From positions 1-57,387 of the forward strand of contig CAYYYW010000006.1 in assembly GCA_964476245.1 (NCBI GenBank): a DNA stretch of 57,387 bases. Reading direction: 5' to 3'. The notes under the pieces were generated by a model that did not search any database, had not been told where the DNA came from, and saw nothing but the letters and a program-made list of their open reading frames with translations. The DNA comes from CAYYYW01 sp964476245. Its GTDB lineage: Bacteria > Patescibacteriota > Microgenomatia > UBA1406 > HO2-37-13b. Made by a program: the position numbers and the translations under genes. Shown piece after piece: positions 23,220 through 32,711 of the stretch; within the stretch, counting starts at the first letter, position 1, and each line of letters starts with the position of its first letter.

Positions 23220-26200
23220 TTAACGTTGTGTTTTCTCAAGCACAATAATACCTGTTCCTTTAGGGTAGTCGAGTTTTTCTCCATTGTTGTTTTCCAAGTG
23301 CATTCGTCTAGATAAAAATTGCTCATAACCCTTTTGCTGGTAGCTTTTGGCAATTTTAACCTTTACTCCATGCTCGTTGGTTGTAAGTTTATTTACTAAC
23401 ATTTCTTCGTAGGTATCAACGTCCGCTATCCCATACTGTTCCCTTTTCTCCTGTTCCCAGTGATGATGCCAACTGTAATGATATATGATTTCAAACGCCT
23501 CAGCCTTAGTAAGACGTAAAGTGGCTAACTTGTTTTGCCATTTGCCTTGGGTCCTTAATTCTTTAATTTGTTGTTTGATATTTTCTTGCCGTTCCGGAGT
23601 TAAGACGCTACCCTCAAATTCATCAAGAAAACGATCAACAAACATTAGTGGATTTTCCTCGCCAAGTTCAATAGACTCGCCTAAACGCAGAATTACTTCT
23701 TCCTCCGGATTTTGTGGCCACATCATATCTCGAATAATCAGTCTACCTCCGACTCGAAGAGCGGCAAATGCCTGTTGATACATCTCAATTACCTTTTGTC
23801 TTCCTAACTCGTCATTGATTTTTCCATCCTCGCTCCCACAGTAACTATAGATTTCATGGGTAAAGGCGCAGGCAATTATCGCATCTATTTCTCCGTAAGG
23901 AATACCTTTTTCTTTTGCCCACTCCTTCAGTTTAAATACGTCCCCCAGCACTGGTATTATTCGAGATTCTTCGGCGGCAATTCTAGTTAGTTTATCAACC
24001 ATTTCTCTCGATATGTCTATTGCATACAATAGGCCATCTGTACCCAAACTTTTCACCCAGGCAAACTCGGCTTCTCCTCCGCCGGCACCAAGACTTACGA
24101 CATGTTTTGCCTCGTCTGGAAACCAATGGGCAATCCCTGCTTTATCGCTTAGGGCCTCTTCTGATTCCATCCCCTCAATATAGCTTCCTTGGTCCATTAC
24201 TCGGTCCCACTCATCTGCTTTTAGATTATACATAGTACAAAGTCTATCTTTTAAATTTTGATACAAGGGATCAGTTCGATCACGTAAGGTGTTAAGATAA
24301 TAAAATGCAGCTTCAGTTTCTTCGCTAAGGCCAAAATTTACTTCAACCACGTTTCTATCCCGACTCATTTTTCCAATAAATCCCGTCAAAGCTGGCTGTT
24401 GATCTGAAATTTCTTCGTTGTTTTTAACTAGTCCACGGATTTTATTGTCATCCATAAGATCTTGCCAACTTAGTCTTTTTATAAATACTTCCACTACTTT
24501 CCTTTTCCAAAAATCATAAGTACCATCGGGTCGGCGAATCTTGTTCATAAGTCTAACAAAGGAGAGATCATAATTGTTTGAGGTATCTATTCTTCCTGAC
24601 ACCTCAGCAATTCGCATACCTAAAAAAAGGAGTTTCATCTGATCTTCGGGTGTAAAACAGGAGGTGGCGTTTTCAGTATACCACTGTTGACAATGAGAAG
24701 AAAGTTGAAGAAATTTTTCAAAAACATCCTCAGGTAATCCGGCTAAAGTATTGAAAGTCCAACGCGCTGGTTCTGTACTACTGCGGATTGGGCCTGCTCT
24801 AAGTTTCTGTAACCGACCAGCAAAATAGCGTAATTTGGCTTCGTGTCCTTCTTTTAATCCAGACTCTGCCGAAAAAATATCATCCCAGGAGGTTTTAAAC
24901 TGTTCATCGGAAGATGTAATCACCGACTGAAATGATTTTTCAACATCAAGAAACTGATCTCTCAATACATCGGTATACAGTCCACCCCGGACACTAGCCG
25001 TATCGATGACATTAACAAAATGGAAACAATCTGTCAAAAATTTCGGTAAATTTTCTGACATGATCTCTCCGTGGGACAAAACCCCAAAAATCTTAACCAA
25101 TTCTTGATAATTTTTACGGACCCAATCGGTAAAGTCAGAAAAGACGTATCCGGTGACTTCTCCCCTAACTTTTTGTCCAATTAAGCCGTGAAAGCCAACC
25201 ATATGGATAGCCCAATCAATTAATAATTGTTTCTGTTGTTCGTCAAGAGAAGCTTGGCATAACACATCCAAATTTTCTAGAATTCCGCCGTTTTTAGCGC
25301 CAGAAGGCAAAGTATTTTTAAGGATTAGTGCCGCCGCCTCATTGTGTCGGAGAGGATCAATTCCTAATCTTTGAACCAAGCGTTTTTTATCTTCCTTTGT
25401 TCCTCCTTTGGCGATATCCAAATGCAAAACAATTGCCTTAAAAAGTGATAGTAGCCCGAGGTTTTTAATTTTTTCAGCCACATCAGTTTCTTGGCTAAAA
25501 GCTTCCCTACTTAAGTCTTGCTCGTTAAAAAGACGGTAATCTTTCTTTATTAAGCCGGCCAATTTTTCTCCCACTGAGCGCTCAATCACTTTTTCAAACA
25601 GCGAGAAATCCCAACCGGGTGGATTAAAAGAAGGAGAAGCATAATCTTGTGTCATAAGACTGTCTGATGGTTGTTGACGGGCGTAACCTAAAATTTCCGG
25701 GATTGTCTGTCGTATTTTTTTGCCCAATAGATTTTCTTCTCCATCACGTAATGTCTCTAAAATTACCCAATCATTCTCCAGATTTTCAATAAACTCTTTT
25801 CGAAATCTGGGGAGTGACATAGAGACATAGCGATCTAAGAGTTCTTCGCGAAAAGAAACAGTCTGTATTATTTGATCTGTTATAGAAACGAGAGAAGTAT
25901 CAGAGGCATTTTTTAAGACATCGGTAACAATTTTTTGTACTTGGTGGAATCCCACATAACGCAAACAATCACCCAGAGTCCTAAAACATTCGGCCACCCG
26001 AATTGCTTTTTTTTCAATGCTGTTGTCTGAGGTGATTGTTTCTTCAACAATTTGCTTATCTAATTTGGCTAGTCTAATAATTGGATGTTTTAAAACCTCA
26101 TGTATGGCTATAAGGCTTTTACAATCGTTAGCTAAAGTTGGCAGCTGTTCTTCTATTGTTCCCACTTCGGCCAGAATTTTTTCTTCCCCGCTTTCGTCAC

Positions 26201-26858
26201 CGCGAAATTTTTGTTCTATTGATTTTTTGAAAGTCTCAATATCGTCTACCTCTGTAAGATAGGCAAAAAGACCGATTCTCTCATCCAAAATTCCTGGAGA
26301 AGTGTGCATAAATTCTCCTGCTGGTCCAAGAGGAATAAGTTTTTGGGGATCGGTTTCCATTCCTAATTCTTCCTGCAATTCTCGAGCCGCCACTGCCCGA
26401 GCGTCTTTTTCCTCGTCCATCATTCCAGCCATAATTTCAACAATTGCTCCACCAGCCGGCAATCTATTTTGCTTTACCAAAACAACATACTGCTGACGCG
26501 TCTTTTTATCAATCACTACGGGTATAACTCCTACGGCATCTCCTCTAATAATCTCGATGTTTGCTTGCAGTTTTTCACCATGTTGATCTGTGGCGTCTAT
26601 TTGAACTGCTCCAAATAGAAATTTTTCCTCTCCTAACCTTCCTCTAACAACGGCCCAAGGTATTTTAATTCCTTCAATTTTGAATGGAGAGGTTGAAAGT
26701 CTTTGGAGGAAGCTAAGAAATTTTCCAGAAGACAGAATAGTTTGTTGTTCAATTTCCCCTAAAGTAGGATCTAAGATTTCTATAGGCCACCGATGGAGAA
26801 GGTTCTCGGTAGTTAAAGGTGTTAGTCCTTCTTCCATATCTTTTATTTCACTTGGCAA
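23220..26858 (-). CDS. Giant Nudix / unknown / SAM-methyltransferase fusion protein
   Basis: A 1212-aa protein. Residues about 60-250 form a Nudix domain of ADP-ribose-pyrophosphatase type, with box residues 145-167 (AGMMDEEKDARAVAARELQE region then ELGM); the first box Glu is Lys151, while REL-EE is intact. Residues about 260-880 are long, mostly helical and unrecognised. Residues about 905-1060 are a Rossmann methyltransferase (VVSLGAGGGEAEF motif I, YAIDIS motif II, LRVGGRLIIRD late strand). The start overlaps the upstream NAD(P)H-hydrate dehydratase by 11 nt, so the two are co-translated. This suggests nucleotide or cofactor chemistry, but the substrate is unknown. Confidence 0.75.
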   Translation of the reverse strand: MPSEIKDMEEGLTPLTTENLLHRWPIEILDPTLGEIEQQTILSSGKFLSFLQRLSTSPFKIEGIKIPWAVVRGRLGEEKFLFGAVQIDATDQHGEKLQANIEIIRGDAVGVIPVVIDKKTRQQYVVLVKQNRLPAGGAIVEIMAGMMDEEKDARAVAARELQEELGMETDPQKLIPLGPAGEFMHTSPGILDERIGLFAYLTEVDDIETFKKSIEQKFRGDESGEEKILAEVGTIEEQLPTLANDCKSLIAIHEVLKHPIIRLAKLDKQIVEETITSDNSIEKKAIRVAECFRTLGDCLRYVGFHQVQKIVTDVLKNASDTSLVSITDQIIQTVSFREELLDRYVSMSLPRFRKEFIENLENDWVILETLRDGEENLLGKKIRQTIPEILGYARQQPSDSLMTQDYASPSFNPPGWDFSLFEKVIERSVGEKLAGLIKKDYRLFNEQDLSREAFSQETDVAEKIKNLGLLSLFKAIVLHLDIAKGGTKEDKKRLVQRLGIDPLRHNEAAALILKNTLPSGAKNGGILENLDVLCQASLDEQQKQLLIDWAIHMVGFHGLIGQKVRGEVTGYVFSDFTDWVRKNYQELVKIFGVLSHGEIMSENLPKFLTDCFHFVNVIDTASVRGGLYTDVLRDQFLDVEKSFQSVITSSDEQFKTSWDDIFSAESGLKEGHEAKLRYFAGRLQKLRAGPIRSSTEPARWTFNTLAGLPEDVFEKFLQLSSHCQQWYTENATSCFTPEDQMKLLFLGMRIAEVSGRIDTSNNYDLSFVRLMNKIRRPDGTYDFWKRKVVEVFIKRLSWQDLMDDNKIRGLVKNNEEISDQQPALTGFIGKMSRDRNVVEVNFGLSEETEAAFYYLNTLRDRTDPLYQNLKDRLCTMYNLKADEWDRVMDQGSYIEGMESEEALSDKAGIAHWFPDEAKHVVSLGAGGGEAEFAWVKSLGTDGLLYAIDISREMVDKLTRIAAEESRIIPVLGDVFKLKEWAKEKGIPYGEIDAIIACAFTHEIYSYCGSEDGKINDELGRQKVIEMYQQAFAALRVGGRLIIRDMMWPQNPEEEVILRLGESIELGEENPLMFVDRFLDEFEGSVLTPERQENIKQQIKELRTQGKWQNKLATLRLTKAEAFEIIYHYSWHHHWEQEKREQYGIADVDTYEEMLVNKLTTNEHGVKVKIAKSYQQKGYEQFLSRRMHLENNNGEKLDYPKGTGIIVLEKTQR

Positions 26859-27834
26859 AAATTTGTATTAAGACTCTGGTTATATTATCAGCAAGATCTC
26901 CAGCATCAAAAAACTGCGACTTTTCTTCCTGTAAATTTTCGCCAGTTCTTTTGAGTATGTAACTTGCCGCGGCTGCTGCTACCAGTGGTTCATTAATGCG
27001 CGAATACAAAGCGGCGCAAACTCCGGCTAAAACGTCTCCAGTTCCTCCTTTAGTCATAGCGGGGCTTCCTCCCGGTGAAAAAAACCAGCCTGAGCTTCCG
27101 GCGATAATATCAATTGGGCCTTTAAGAAGAATAGTAATTTTAAATTCCTCAGCTATTGCCTGGACTCTTTGGGCAACTGTTTCTATTTGTGAAAACTCGG
27201 CATTCTGGGAGACAAAAAAATAATGATCATTGTCAAAGCCGAAAAGATTTTTCATTTCGACCCGATGCGGTGTAATGATAACTCTATTTTTTCCTCTTAA
27301 GCTTTCTGAAGAAATGACCTGTAAGCTGCCGGCGTCCAAGACTGTCTTTTTATCGCTTGAAAGAACTCGATCAGTAATCATTCTAGTAAAGTTGCTTTCT
27401 CCTTCTGTGTCTGGCCTGCCAATATCTGCTTCTCTCATAAGACCAGGACCAACCAAAACCGCATCACATTTAGAGAAATAGGCATCAAACTGGGAACGGG
27501 TTATACCAATGAACGTATCACATTGAGCTTGTTGAATTAGTAAATTGTGGGGTGTTGAACAAAAATAAACCATGTCGTTAGTGCGACTAGAAAAATCAAT
27601 GATTGTAGTAATAGCACTATTTATTTTATCTGCCGATTTTGTCGCTAGATGTCCGGCACCGTGAAAAAGAGGTGAGCCACCAACAACTAAAACCCGTCCG
27701 TTATCGCCTTTGTGAGAATCGGGATGGGGTAGTAGTAAAGATTCTCGAAACACTTCCGGTCTTACCAAATGATTCCAAATTTCCTTCTCTTTGTGACCAA
27801 GCGTTTGCCATAGTGTATAACCTTCTATCATCAT
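26848..27834 (-). CDS. ADP/ATP-dependent NAD(P)H-hydrate dehydratase
   Basis: A 328-aa ribokinase-fold enzyme (YjeF C-terminal/CARKD family). Signatures: KGDNGRVLVVGGS near residue 42, VGPGLMREAD, ITPHRVEMKNLFG and SPAMTKGGTGDVLAG, the nucleotide-binding site. It repairs hydrated NADH/NADPH. The N-terminal epimerase domain usually fused to it (YjeF) is absent. It overlaps the giant Nudix-methyltransferase gene and follows gltX by 26 bp, so it may be expressed from the gltX promoter. Confidence 0.88.
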   Translation of the reverse strand: MMIEGYTLWQTLGHKEKEIWNHLVRPEVFRESLLLPHPDSHKGDNGRVLVVGGSPLFHGAGHLATKSADKINSAITTIIDFSSRTNDMVYFCSTPHNLLIQQAQCDTFIGITRSQFDAYFSKCDAVLVGPGLMREADIGRPDTEGESNFTRMITDRVLSSDKKTVLDAGSLQVISSESLRGKNRVIITPHRVEMKNLFGFDNDHYFFVSQNAEFSQIETVAQRVQAIAEEFKITILLKGPIDIIAGSSGWFFSPGGSPAMTKGGTGDVLAGVCAALYSRINEPLVAAAAASYILKRTGENLQEEKSQFFDAGDLADNITRVLIQIFAK

Positions 27835-27860
27835 ATTTGTGATTTAAAACAATAAAGTTT

Positions 27861-29267
27861 TTACATTAAAATTTTTACTCTCTCCAAACACTCTTTTTTA
27901 CCCAAAATTTCCATTGATTCATTAAGCGGGGGAGAGATTTTTTTGCCGGTTATCGCCACCCGAAGAATCATAAAAAACTCACCGGTTTTTATTCCTTCTT
28001 TTTTAGCCAGATCCTGCATTTTTTCGCCAATAACTTCTGCTTTCCAATTTTCAATCTTTCCCAGCTCATCATAAATTTTTTTCAATAATCCTTTCTTGTC
28101 AGCTAAGTTCACCTCGTAGGTTAACGGGGGCTTAAAGAAAAATTCACAAAGAGGTAAATAATCAGAAAGTTTTTTAATTCTTTCTTGAATTAACGGGATG
28201 GTTTTTTCAACAATGTCTTCTGGATATTTTTTCCCAATAAATTCTAAAACTTTTAACTTTAATCCGCCAGTTGGCGGATTAACTTTTAACTTTCTTAAGT
28301 ATTCTCCATTCATCCACTCAAGTTTTTTTAGGTCAAAAATAGGGCCGACTACTTTAATATCTTTAAAATCAAATAATTTAATAAATTCACTAAGTGAAAA
28401 AATATCTTTTCCTTTAGGATGACTCCACCCCATTAATGCTAAATAATTAAGAATTGCCTCAGGCAGAAATCCTTGTTTTTGATACCACAAAACATTAGTA
28501 TGTCCTTGGCGTTTTGAAAATTTGGATCTATCTGGGTTCCGAATTATTGGCGTGTGAATAAAAACAGGCTCTTTCCAATTAAAAAATTCATATAAAAGTT
28601 TAACTTTGGGAGCCGAAGTTAACCACTCTTCTCCTCGAGCCATGTGAGTGATCTTCATTAAATGATCATCAACGACGACTGCTAAGAAGTAGGTCGGAAA
28701 ACCATCAGATTTTAACAATACTTGATCGTCAACCGTATTAGAATCAAAAACAATCTTTCCACGGATTTCATCTTTGACAATTATTTGTTTATTTTCTGGT
28801 ACTTTTAAACGAATAACCCAAGAGTTGTGTTCTTTTATTTTTTTATTGATTTCTTCTTTTGACAAGCGGAGACAAAGCTTATCATACATAGGAACTTTTT
28901 TTTCAGCTTGCATTTTTTTTCTTATTTCTTCAAGACGTTCCTTCGAGCAAAAACAATAATATGCATGGCCTTTTTTTACCAATTCTTTAGCGAATTGTTG
29001 GTATAGGCTTAAACTGTCTGATTGACGATAAGGACTATAAGGGCCTCCTTTTCTAACACTTTCGTTTTCTTCCAACCCGAACCAGTCTAATGCCTCAAAA
29101 ACCTTTTTTTCAGCATCAGGGACTAACCGTTTTTGATCGGTGTCTTCAATTCGAACAATAAAGCTACCACCATGCCTTTTGGCAAATGCGTAATCGAATA
29201 ATACTTGATAGATTGTGCCTATGTGCGGATATCCTGTTGGTGATATTGCCACCCGTGTTCTTACCAT
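27861..29267 (-). CDS. gltX: Glutamyl-tRNA synthetase
   Basis: A 468-aa class I synthetase with HIGH-type motif YPHIGT (residues 13-18) and KMSKS-type SKFSKRQGH, plus the C-terminal anticodon-binding region. It charges tRNA-Glu. Residues 330-335 (NPPTGG) and the following repeat of KLKV come from a palindromic insertion of 33 bp (28248-28293), which keeps the frame. TATAAT lies 7 nt before ATG 29267. A HIGH-side CxC (YYCFCSKE) is present, suggesting zinc binding. Confidence 0.95.
   Translation of the reverse strand: MVRTRVAISPTGYPHIGTIYQVLFDYAFAKRHGGSFIVRIEDTDQKRLVPDAEKKVFEALDWFGLEENESVRKGGPYSPYRQSDSLSLYQQFAKELVKKGHAYYCFCSKERLEEIRKKMQAEKKVPMYDKLCLRLSKEEINKKIKEHNSWVIRLKVPENKQIIVKDEIRGKIVFDSNTVDDQVLLKSDGFPTYFLAVVVDDHLMKITHMARGEEWLTSAPKVKLLYEFFNWKEPVFIHTPIIRNPDRSKFSKRQGHTNVLWYQKQGFLPEAILNYLALMGWSHPKGKDIFSLSEFIKLFDFKDIKVVGPIFDLKKLEWMNGEYLRKLKVNPPTGGLKLKVLEFIGKKYPEDIVEKTIPLIQERIKKLSDYLPLCEFFFKPPLTYEVNLADKKGLLKKIYDELGKIENWKAEVIGEKMQDLAKKEGIKTGEFFMILRVAITGKKISPPLNESMEILGKKECLERVKILM
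28248..28293. repeat. In-frame palindrome flanked by a 13-bp duplication inside gltX
   Basis: AATCCGCC-AGTT-GGCGGATT (28261-28280) is a perfect 8-bp-arm palindrome. It is flanked on both sides by the identical 13-mer AACTTTTAACTTT (28248-28260 and 28281-28293). Palindrome plus one flank is 33 bp, so the frame is kept and 11 residues are added. Confidence 0.85.
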
Positions 29268-29270
29268 AGC

Positions 29271-29299
29271 TTGAATTATAGCAGAAGAATGGATATATT
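29271..29299 (+). promoter_or_regulatory. Promoter of the gene at 29306 (overlaps gltX promoter)
   Basis: TTGAAT (29271-29276), a 17-bp spacer and TATATT (29294-29299); the ATG follows 6 nt later. On the other strand TATAAT (29280-29275) lies 7 nt before gltX. Both genes would have essentially no leader. Confidence 0.7.
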
Positions 29300-29305
29300 A
29301 GTAAT

Positions 29306-30352
29306 ATGACCCTAACTGAAATTTCCTATTATTTTCGAAAAACTGCTCCCATGGTGATTTTTGGGTTTATTTTCTTCATCTTTTTTTATTTTTTAATAAA
29401 ACTAATGTTGCCGATTATGTTTCCGCCGCCACTAAGACCCTTAGCGATAGATCCCATCTTTGGAAAAATAGCTAAAATAAAATTTTCTCACTCTATTGAT
29501 TATCCATCCGGTCCTGAGTTTATTTTTGATACGATAGAGGGTGAGCCTACAACAGCTACCCAAACAGCTAAGATTTATTACCTTTCTCAAACCTCTCCCC
29601 GTTTTGGTTACTTACAAACAGCCTATTTAATGGCTGACAACTTAGGTGTTGACACAGAGCTTACTAAGCATATAATCGACGGAGAAAATGTTATTTTTCA
29701 AGATGAAGAAAAGAAGTTGGTTGTTAATATTACAAAATTTAATTTTGAATATGAATATAATTATGCAGATAATGAAAGTATATTCCAGAATGCAGTCTTC
29801 GCCAGCGACGATTTAATCAGAGAAAAAGTAAAAGAATCTTTGCGGGTCCTTGGTCGATATCCTGAAGAATTAGCTCAAGGGAAAGACAATCTTATTTTTT
29901 TATACTACAATTCTCAAACAAAAGAATTTGATGTCGTTGACAACAGAAACAATGCCAACGCGGTGGAAATTGATTTTTACAGGCCGGACATAGACTCTTT
30001 TCCGATTGTAGCTCCAAAGTATTTTAATAGTCAAAATTATGTAGTGGTGTTGTCTCAAGGCGAACAGTATAAAACTTTGAAAGCGCAGATAAATTTTTTT
30101 GAGAAAGAAGAACAAAAAGTGGGAATTTATCCGTTGAAAACCGGGGAACAAGCCTGGCAGGAATTGAAGGAAAAAAGAGGAGCGATTATTTCAGCAGGAA
30201 GAAATAATAATCAAATTACCATTAAAAAAATGTTCTTGGCTTATTACGACCCAGACGTTTATCAAGAATACCTGCAGCCGGTGTATGTATTTTTAGGTGA
30301 GAATGGATTCGTTGCTTATGTGCCGGCGATTAAAGAAGAATACATGGAATAA
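29306..30352 (+). CDS. Membrane-anchored conserved hypothetical protein
   Basis: A 348-aa protein with one N-terminal membrane helix (about residues 15-37, MVIFGFIFFIFFYFLIKLML) and a large soluble part outside the membrane. The tail (GAIISAGRN, ITIKKMFLAYYDPD, YLQPVYVFLGENGFVAYVPA) resembles the domain found in YycH/YycI-type and other Patescibacteria envelope proteins, but I do not assign a function. Start supported by TTGAAT-17-TATATT-6-ATG. It ends 14 bp from the convergent carboxypeptidase gene. Confidence 0.65.
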   Translation: MTLTEISYYFRKTAPMVIFGFIFFIFFYFLIKLMLPIMFPPPLRPLAIDPIFGKIAKIKFSHSIDYPSGPEFIFDTIEGEPTTATQTAKIYYLSQTSPRFGYLQTAYLMADNLGVDTELTKHIIDGENVIFQDEEKKLVVNITKFNFEYEYNYADNESIFQNAVFASDDLIREKVKESLRVLGRYPEELAQGKDNLIFLYYNSQTKEFDVVDNRNNANAVEIDFYRPDIDSFPIVAPKYFNSQNYVVVLSQGEQYKTLKAQINFFEKEEQKVGIYPLKTGEQAWQELKEKRGAIISAGRNNNQITIKKMFLAYYDPDVYQEYLQPVYVFLGENGFVAYVPAIKEEYME

Positions 30353-30366
30353 AACCTGCCAACATA

Positions 30367-31278
30367 TTAAAAAACATTTACATAATCTACGTTGTTATTT
30401 ATCCACTCAACTACATTCTTTGTATCTTTAAATCTATCCTGACTTTTTAAAATTACAATTAAGAATTGATGGCGATTTTTTTTGTAAAACGAGACCAAGT
30501 TTTCGCCGGCATCGTTGGTGAATCCTGTCTTTAGTCCTCCAATTCCCGGAATTTCTCCTAAAAGTTTGTTGACATTTTTTAACTCATGAAAATATTTAAA
30601 ATCAACATCAGAGATAGTAATGCTTTTGGTGGAGACAATTTTCGCTAATTGTTTATTTTTTAACAGTTCCCGACCGGCCAAAGCCAAGTCGTAAGGAGTG
30701 GTATATTGGCCAAAATCATCCAGGCCAGCCGGATTTTTAAAGAATGAGTTTTTCATTCTTATTTCTTGAGTTTTCTTATTCATTGCCTCAATGAATTTAT
30801 TGAATCCTCCTTTATAATTATCAGCCAAAACATAAGCGGCATCATTTCCAGAGTGAACCAGGAGACCATAGAGTAGATTTTCAAAGGTGATTTTCTCACC
30901 TAGAATTAAACCTATGACTTGTCCTTCCTCGATTGTTCGGTTTACTGTAAGAATCTCGTCGGTTTTGAAATTTTCATAAGAAACCAGCGCTGAAATAATT
31001 TTTGTCGTTGAGGCGGGTAAAAATCGTTGGTAAGAGTTTTTTTCAAAAACCGGAGTGAAAGAATCAAGATCAACAATATAAACTCCTTCAGCGCTGACAA
31101 TTGGATCATAGAGGTATTTAAGATAGGGTACGGGATTGCTTTTCAAATTTAATCTTGTTGGTTGATGAGAGAACAAACCACGCTGATTAGCAAAAATAAG
31201 AAAATAATAAGAATCACCAGGGTAAAATAAAAAGAACAAAGTGTAGAAAATGAATAAAAGAATAAATTTAAGACGCAT
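30367..31278 (-). CDS. D-alanyl-D-alanine carboxypeptidase (low-molecular-weight PBP)
   Basis: A 303-aa serine peptidase of family S11 with the three active-site motifs: SxxK as PASTTK (Ser90, Lys93), SxN as HSGNDAAY (Ser143, Asn145) and KTG as GGLKTGF (Lys250). An N-terminal hydrophobic segment (about residues 5-30) acts as signal or anchor, so it works outside the membrane, trimming the terminal D-Ala of peptidoglycan stem peptides. The C-terminal amphipathic domain of PBP5 is missing. This shows the cell makes peptidoglycan. It follows aspS by 23 bp. Confidence 0.92.
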   Translation of the reverse strand: MRLKFILLFIFYTLFFLFYPGDSYYFLIFANQRGLFSHQPTRLNLKSNPVPYLKYLYDPIVSAEGVYIVDLDSFTPVFEKNSYQRFLPASTTKIISALVSYENFKTDEILTVNRTIEEGQVIGLILGEKITFENLLYGLLVHSGNDAAYVLADNYKGGFNKFIEAMNKKTQEIRMKNSFFKNPAGLDDFGQYTTPYDLALAGRELLKNKQLAKIVSTKSITISDVDFKYFHELKNVNKLLGEIPGIGGLKTGFTNDAGENLVSFYKKNRHQFLIVILKSQDRFKDTKNVVEWINNNVDYVNVF

Positions 31279-31301
31279 TTTAAATCTGTAATTTTAACTT
31301 G

Positions 31302-32711
31302 TTAGCGCGTTAACGGGTTAACGTGTTCAATTTTAATTCCTAATTCTTTAAGTTGTTTTTCCTCAACTTCTGAAGGGGCATCCATTACGGCTGTTTTTCC
31401 TCCGGACGAAGAGGGAAAGGCAATGATTTCGCGAATAGATGATTCTCCAAGAACAGCCATAAGGAAACGATCAATGCCGGGGGCGATACCGCCGTGAGGG
31501 GGAACTCCATAAGAAAAGGCGGTTAACATATGGTCAAACTGGGCCTTTTGTTCTTTAGTAAAACCAATTAATTCAAAAACCTTATTTTGTATTTTAGAAT
31601 CATGGATTCTGATACTGCCGCCGCCAACTTCAAAACCATTAAGAACTAAATCGTGTTGAAGTCCGCGAACCTTTAAGGGATCTTTGTTCAAAAGAGGAAT
31701 GTCGTCGGGGTGGGGAGAGGTAAACATATGGTGAGAAGGAGCGAATTTTTCTTTTCCAGATCCATAAAAATAATCTTCTTCTGTTTGTTCTTTAAATAAA
31801 GGAAAATTTAAAGTCCAGGAAAAAGCCAGTTCGTTTTTATCGTTTTTATTTTTTCTTAAATCAGGTTTATCTGTCCCGTATTTTCCCATTACTTCTTTAT
31901 GGGTTAATCTTGGCCAGGGAACTTGGCTGATATGTTTTTCTGGAAATATTTCTTTAACTAAATTTGTAAATAAATCTTCTGCTAATAATAAAATATCTTC
32001 TTGATTAACAAAAGACATCTCTAAGTCTAATTGGGTGAATTCTCCATAGGCCCGGTCGGCCCGTGGATCTTCATCGCGGAAACAACGGGCAATCTGAAAA
32101 TATCGCTCAATCCCAGCCACCATTAATAGTTGTTTATATTGCTGAGGCGATTGGGGTAGGGCATAAAATTTACCCTTCTGGAGTCGTGATGGGACAATAA
32201 AATCTCGGGCTCCTTCAGGCGTGGTTTTTGTCAAAATCGGTGTTTCAATCTCAATAAAATCCTTTTTAATTAAGTAATTACGAATAAAAGCAGTGGTCTT
32301 GGATTTCAACATTAAGTTTTTTAGCATTCGCGGACGCCTTAAGTCTAAATAGCGGTATTTTAGGCGGACCTCTTCATCAATTTCATATCCTTCGGTATTA
32401 ACAGGAATTGGCGGCGGTTTTGCTTTGGCTAACATGGTAAACGATTTTGCCTCAATTTCAATTGCGCCGGTTTTTAATTTTGGGTTAACCAGATTTTTAG
32501 GTCGTTCTTTGACAATTCCTTTAATACAAATTACATCTTCGGAGGAGAGGCTTTTAAACACTTCACCACCAACTACTTGGACGATGCCCGTTCGATCGCG
32601 AAGGTCAATAAAAATAATCTTCTTATGATCCCTTTTTGAATCAACCCAGCCGTAGAGCTCAACTTCTTGGCCGATTTTATTAATTGTCTGTTCAACAAAA
32701 AGATTTTTCAT
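31302..32711 (-). CDS. aspS: Aspartyl-tRNA synthetase, compact form
   Basis: A 469-aa class II synthetase: OB-fold anticodon domain (residues about 1-100, YGWVDSKRDHKKIIFIDLRD), motif 2 RCFRDEDPRADR and motif 3 GIAPGIDRFLMAVL. Bacterial AspRS normally has about 590 residues because of a GAD insertion between motifs 2 and 3; here that insertion is greatly shortened. The ATG is preceded by TTAAAT 7 nt upstream on the coding strand, a weak -10. Upstream lies a T/A-rich tract with repeated TAACAAT. Confidence 0.95.
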   Translation of the reverse strand: MKNLFVEQTINKIGQEVELYGWVDSKRDHKKIIFIDLRDRTGIVQVVGGEVFKSLSSEDVICIKGIVKERPKNLVNPKLKTGAIEIEAKSFTMLAKAKPPPIPVNTEGYEIDEEVRLKYRYLDLRRPRMLKNLMLKSKTTAFIRNYLIKKDFIEIETPILTKTTPEGARDFIVPSRLQKGKFYALPQSPQQYKQLLMVAGIERYFQIARCFRDEDPRADRAYGEFTQLDLEMSFVNQEDILLLAEDLFTNLVKEIFPEKHISQVPWPRLTHKEVMGKYGTDKPDLRKNKNDKNELAFSWTLNFPLFKEQTEEDYFYGSGKEKFAPSHHMFTSPHPDDIPLLNKDPLKVRGLQHDLVLNGFEVGGGSIRIHDSKIQNKVFELIGFTKEQKAQFDHMLTAFSYGVPPHGGIAPGIDRFLMAVLGESSIREIIAFPSSSGGKTAVMDAPSEVEEKQLKELGIKIEHVNPLTR

